NCBI RefSeq assembly: GCF_036373705.1
Contig: NC_089851.1
Coordinates: 53,117,812 to 53,181,811, forward strand
DNA: 64,000 nucleotides
Direction: 5' to 3'
Source: Amia ocellicauda
Taxonomy: Eukaryota; Chordata; Actinopteri; Amiiformes; Amiidae
Shown: positions 62,198-64,000 of the stretch, piece by piece
Layout of the letters: each line of letters opens with the position of its first letter
Position numbering within the stretch: the stretch's first letter is position 1
Notes under the pieces: generated by a model
Databases searched by the model: none
What the model saw: only the letters and a program-made list of their open reading frames with translations
What the model was told of the DNA's origin: nothing
Position numbers and translations under genes: made by a program

Positions 62198-63204
62198 ATG
62201 GCCAAGACCAAAGAGCTGTCCAAGGATGTCAGGGACAAGATTGTAGACCTACACAAGGCTGAAATGGGCTACAAGACCGTCGCCAAGCAGCTTGGTGAGA
62301 AGGTGACAACAGTTGGTGCGATTATTCGCAAATGGAAGAAACACAAAATAACTGTCAGTCTCCCTCGGTCTGGGGCTCCATGCAAGATCTCACCTTGTGG
62401 AGTTTCAATGATCATGAGAACGGTGAGGAATCAGCCCAGAACTACATGGGAGGATCTTGTTAATGATCTCAAGGCAGCTGGGACCATAGTCACCAAGAAA
62501 ACAATTGGTAACACACTATGCCGTGAAGGACTGAAATCCTGCAGCGCCCGCAAGGCCCCCCTGCTCAAGAAAGCACATGTACAGGCCCGTCTGAAGTTTG
62601 CCATCATCTGAATGATTCAGAGGAGAACTGGGTGAAAGTGTTGTGGTCAGATGAGACCACAATCCAGCTCTTTGGCATCAACTCAACTCGCCGTGTTTGG
62701 AGGAGGAGGAATGACCCCAAGAACACCATCCCCACCGTCAAACATGGAGGTGGAAACATTAGGCTTTGGTGGTGTTTTTCTGCTAAGGGGACAGGACAAC
62801 AGCACCGCATCAAAGGGATGATGGACAGGGCCATGTACCATCAAATCTTAGGTGAGAACCTCCTTCCCTCAGCCAGGGCATTGAAAATGGGTCGTGGATG
62901 GGTATTCCAGCATGACAATAACCCAAAACACACAGCCAAGGCAACAATGGAGTGGCTCAAGAAGAAGCACATTAAGGTCCTGGAGTGGCCTAGCCAGTCT
63001 CCAGACCTTAATCCCATAGAAAATCTGTGGAGGGAGCTGAAGGTTCGAGTTGCCAAACAGCCTCGAAACCTTAATGACTTGGAGAGGATCTGCAAAGAGG
63101 AGTGGGACAAAATCCCTCCTGAGATGTGTGCAAACCTGGTGGCCAACTACAAGAAATGTCTGACCTCTGTGATTGCCAACAAGGGTTTTGCCACCAAGTA
63201 CTAA
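62198..63204 (+). pseudogene. Tc1 family 2 transposase, one frameshift
   Basis: ATG at 62198 in [29 protein letters not shown] starts a paired-like helix-turn-helix region. A four-base loss near 62603 ends the first frame at LKFAII; the second frame resumes from about 62632. The catalytic DD34E triad is complete: Asp in VLWSDETT (62650-62652), Asp in [11 protein letters not shown] (62914-62916), and Glu in LNPIENLW (63019-63021), with 34 residues between the last two. The protein ends [12 protein letters not shown] with TAA at 63202-63204. Tc1 transposases bind the terminal repeats and cut and paste the element into TA sites. Only the single frameshift separates this copy from an intact frame. 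Confidence 0.93.
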
Positions 63205-63411
63205 GTCGAAGGGGTCAAATACTTATTTCCCTCATTAATATGCTAATCAATGTATAACTTTTTTGAAATGCATTTTTCTGGATTTTTTTGTTGTTATTCT
63301 GTCTCTCACTGTTAAAATACACCGACCATTAAAATCATAGACTGATCATTTCTTTGTCAGTGGGCAAACGTACAAAATCAGCAGGGGATCAATTACTTTT
63401 TTCCCCCACTG

Positions 63412-63689
63412 TATATATTCTAGAAAAATATGGAATAATCTGAACAATCAATTATCTAGTAGCAGGTGGCCAGCGTTATGCCTTTATCCTAGACACAGCA
63501 GCCTATATAACACGGAGATGATATGCAACAACATAATGAAACCAGTAATAATGTAGCATCAGTCAATCATTCATTACTAATCACATATCACACACGCATG
63601 ACGCAATTGGATTGAATGAGCACCATATCGCCATCTATACAAGAGAAAGTGGACTATTATGACAATTAAAATTATAACGGCAGACATCG
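63412..63689. other. Probable leader of a Harbinger element
   Basis: AT-rich sequence with no open frame between the Tc1 right end and the Harbinger ATG. No terminal inverted repeat of a Harbinger element could be identified. Confidence 0.35.
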
Positions 63690-64000
63690 ATGCCCGAAGG
63701 CGTGGAAGACGATGCCAGCCCTACACTTTCAGATCCATCGGAACTTTCTAGACCTTCCGATCACCTTTTAATAAGACATTATCGGTTTGATAGACACAGC
63801 ATATCGTTATTGTGTCACCTGCTGAAGGATAAATTGAACAATAGATTTGCACGCAACCATCCTCTTACCGTGGAGACAATTATGTGCCGCGTTAGCCTAT
63901 ATGCTACAGGCTCCTTTCAAACTACAGTAGGGGACGTTGTGGGAGCGCCAAGCCACTATCAGCACCGCTATCACAGCTGGCACTGTGGAAAATCAATGAT
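63690..64000 (+). pseudogene. PIF/Harbinger transposase (HARBI1-like), N-terminal part
   Basis: From ATG at 63690 the frame reads MPEGVEDDASPTLSDPSELS, then SDHLLIRHYRFDRHSI, LTVETIMCRVSLYATGSFQT and TVGDVVGA. This is the N-terminal region of Harbinger transposases and HARBI1 (bulky YRF, LYATGSFQ, VGD). The expected next segment is recognisable in another frame (ATISTAITAGTVENQ), so a one-base change near 63945-63952 shifts the reading. The DDE catalytic domain would lie beyond the window. The frameshift suggests decay, but a sequencing or assembly error cannot be excluded. Confidence 0.78.

Larger units (their letters stand above)
61831..63411 (+). mobile_element. Near-complete Tc1-like element, family 2 (1581 bp)
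   Basis: Bounded by CAGTGAGGGAAAAAAGTAT on the left and its inverted counterpart TTTTTTCCCCCACTG on the right, each beside TA. The long terminal repeats of about 210 bp each contain an inner direct-repeat motif (GTATTTGATCCCC left; GGGGTCAAATACTT right), which is the IR/DR layout of fish Tc1 elements. The transposase gene lies between, with one frameshift. The ends appear intact, so it could in principle be mobilised by a related transposase. Confidence 0.93.

Overview
The window looks like nuclear DNA of a ray-finned fish. Evidence is two families of fish-type Tc1 transposons, a fish SINE-like repeat, an L1/Tx1-type LINE, a CR1-type LINE with an esterase domain in ORF1, a Harbinger-type transposase with matching MITEs, and vertebrate tRNA-like genes. 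The CR1 material weakly favours a non-teleost lineage (sturgeon, paddlefish, gar, bowfin or bichir); that is inference. I recognise no conserved single-copy host protein gene. Almost all coding-like sequence is mobile-element debris.

Region 1 (1-43583) is one long satellite array running off the left edge. The monomer is about 135-190 bp: a conserved core plus an internal (GATA)n(GATG)n microsatellite, which causes the length variation. Variant monomers recur in higher-order blocks of about 0.74, 2.10 and 2.36 kb, and a segment near the right end is duplicated about 12 kb away. Two inserts of 673 and 608 bp (29888-30560 and 41945-42552) break the array at the same base of the monomer. Each carries a tRNA-Thr(CGT)-like gene on + and a tRNA-Asn(GTT) gene on -. 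A degenerate relative of the insert lies just outside the array at 44416-44925.

Region 2 (43584-45100) is the array edge: a tRNA-Thr-like body with an Ala-type AGC anticodon abutting the last monomer, a TATA-bearing stretch, the outside tRNA block, and a chimera of two opposed tRNA-Leu fragments.

Region 3 (45100-49510) holds a broken Gag-like CCHC ORF1 of a LINE, split by a fish SINE-like repeat, then AT-rich sequence and an internally deleted Tc1 element on -.

Region 4 (49510-57100) holds pieces of what may be one multi-exon transposable element. At 49.9-51.1 kb is a decayed transposase-like gene with a recognisable HWFADNPQWLEKL block and a splice donor. At 54.5-55.9 kb are two coding-like units with splice and polyadenylation signals. 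At 56.55-56.99 kb is a Cys/His tail module. These are separated by a Harbinger-type MITE, a truncated Tc1 copy and a 5' piece of a CR1 LINE.

Region 5 (57100-64000) holds a CR1 reverse-transcriptase fragment (-), L1/Tx1 ORF1 and ORF2 fragments with a Tc1 5' half between them, a second MITE-like element, a nearly complete 1581-bp Tc1 element with both terminal repeats and one frameshift, and the start of a Harbinger transposase gene running off the right edge. The dominant biology is satellite expansion that captured tRNA genes, next to a nested transposon graveyard.
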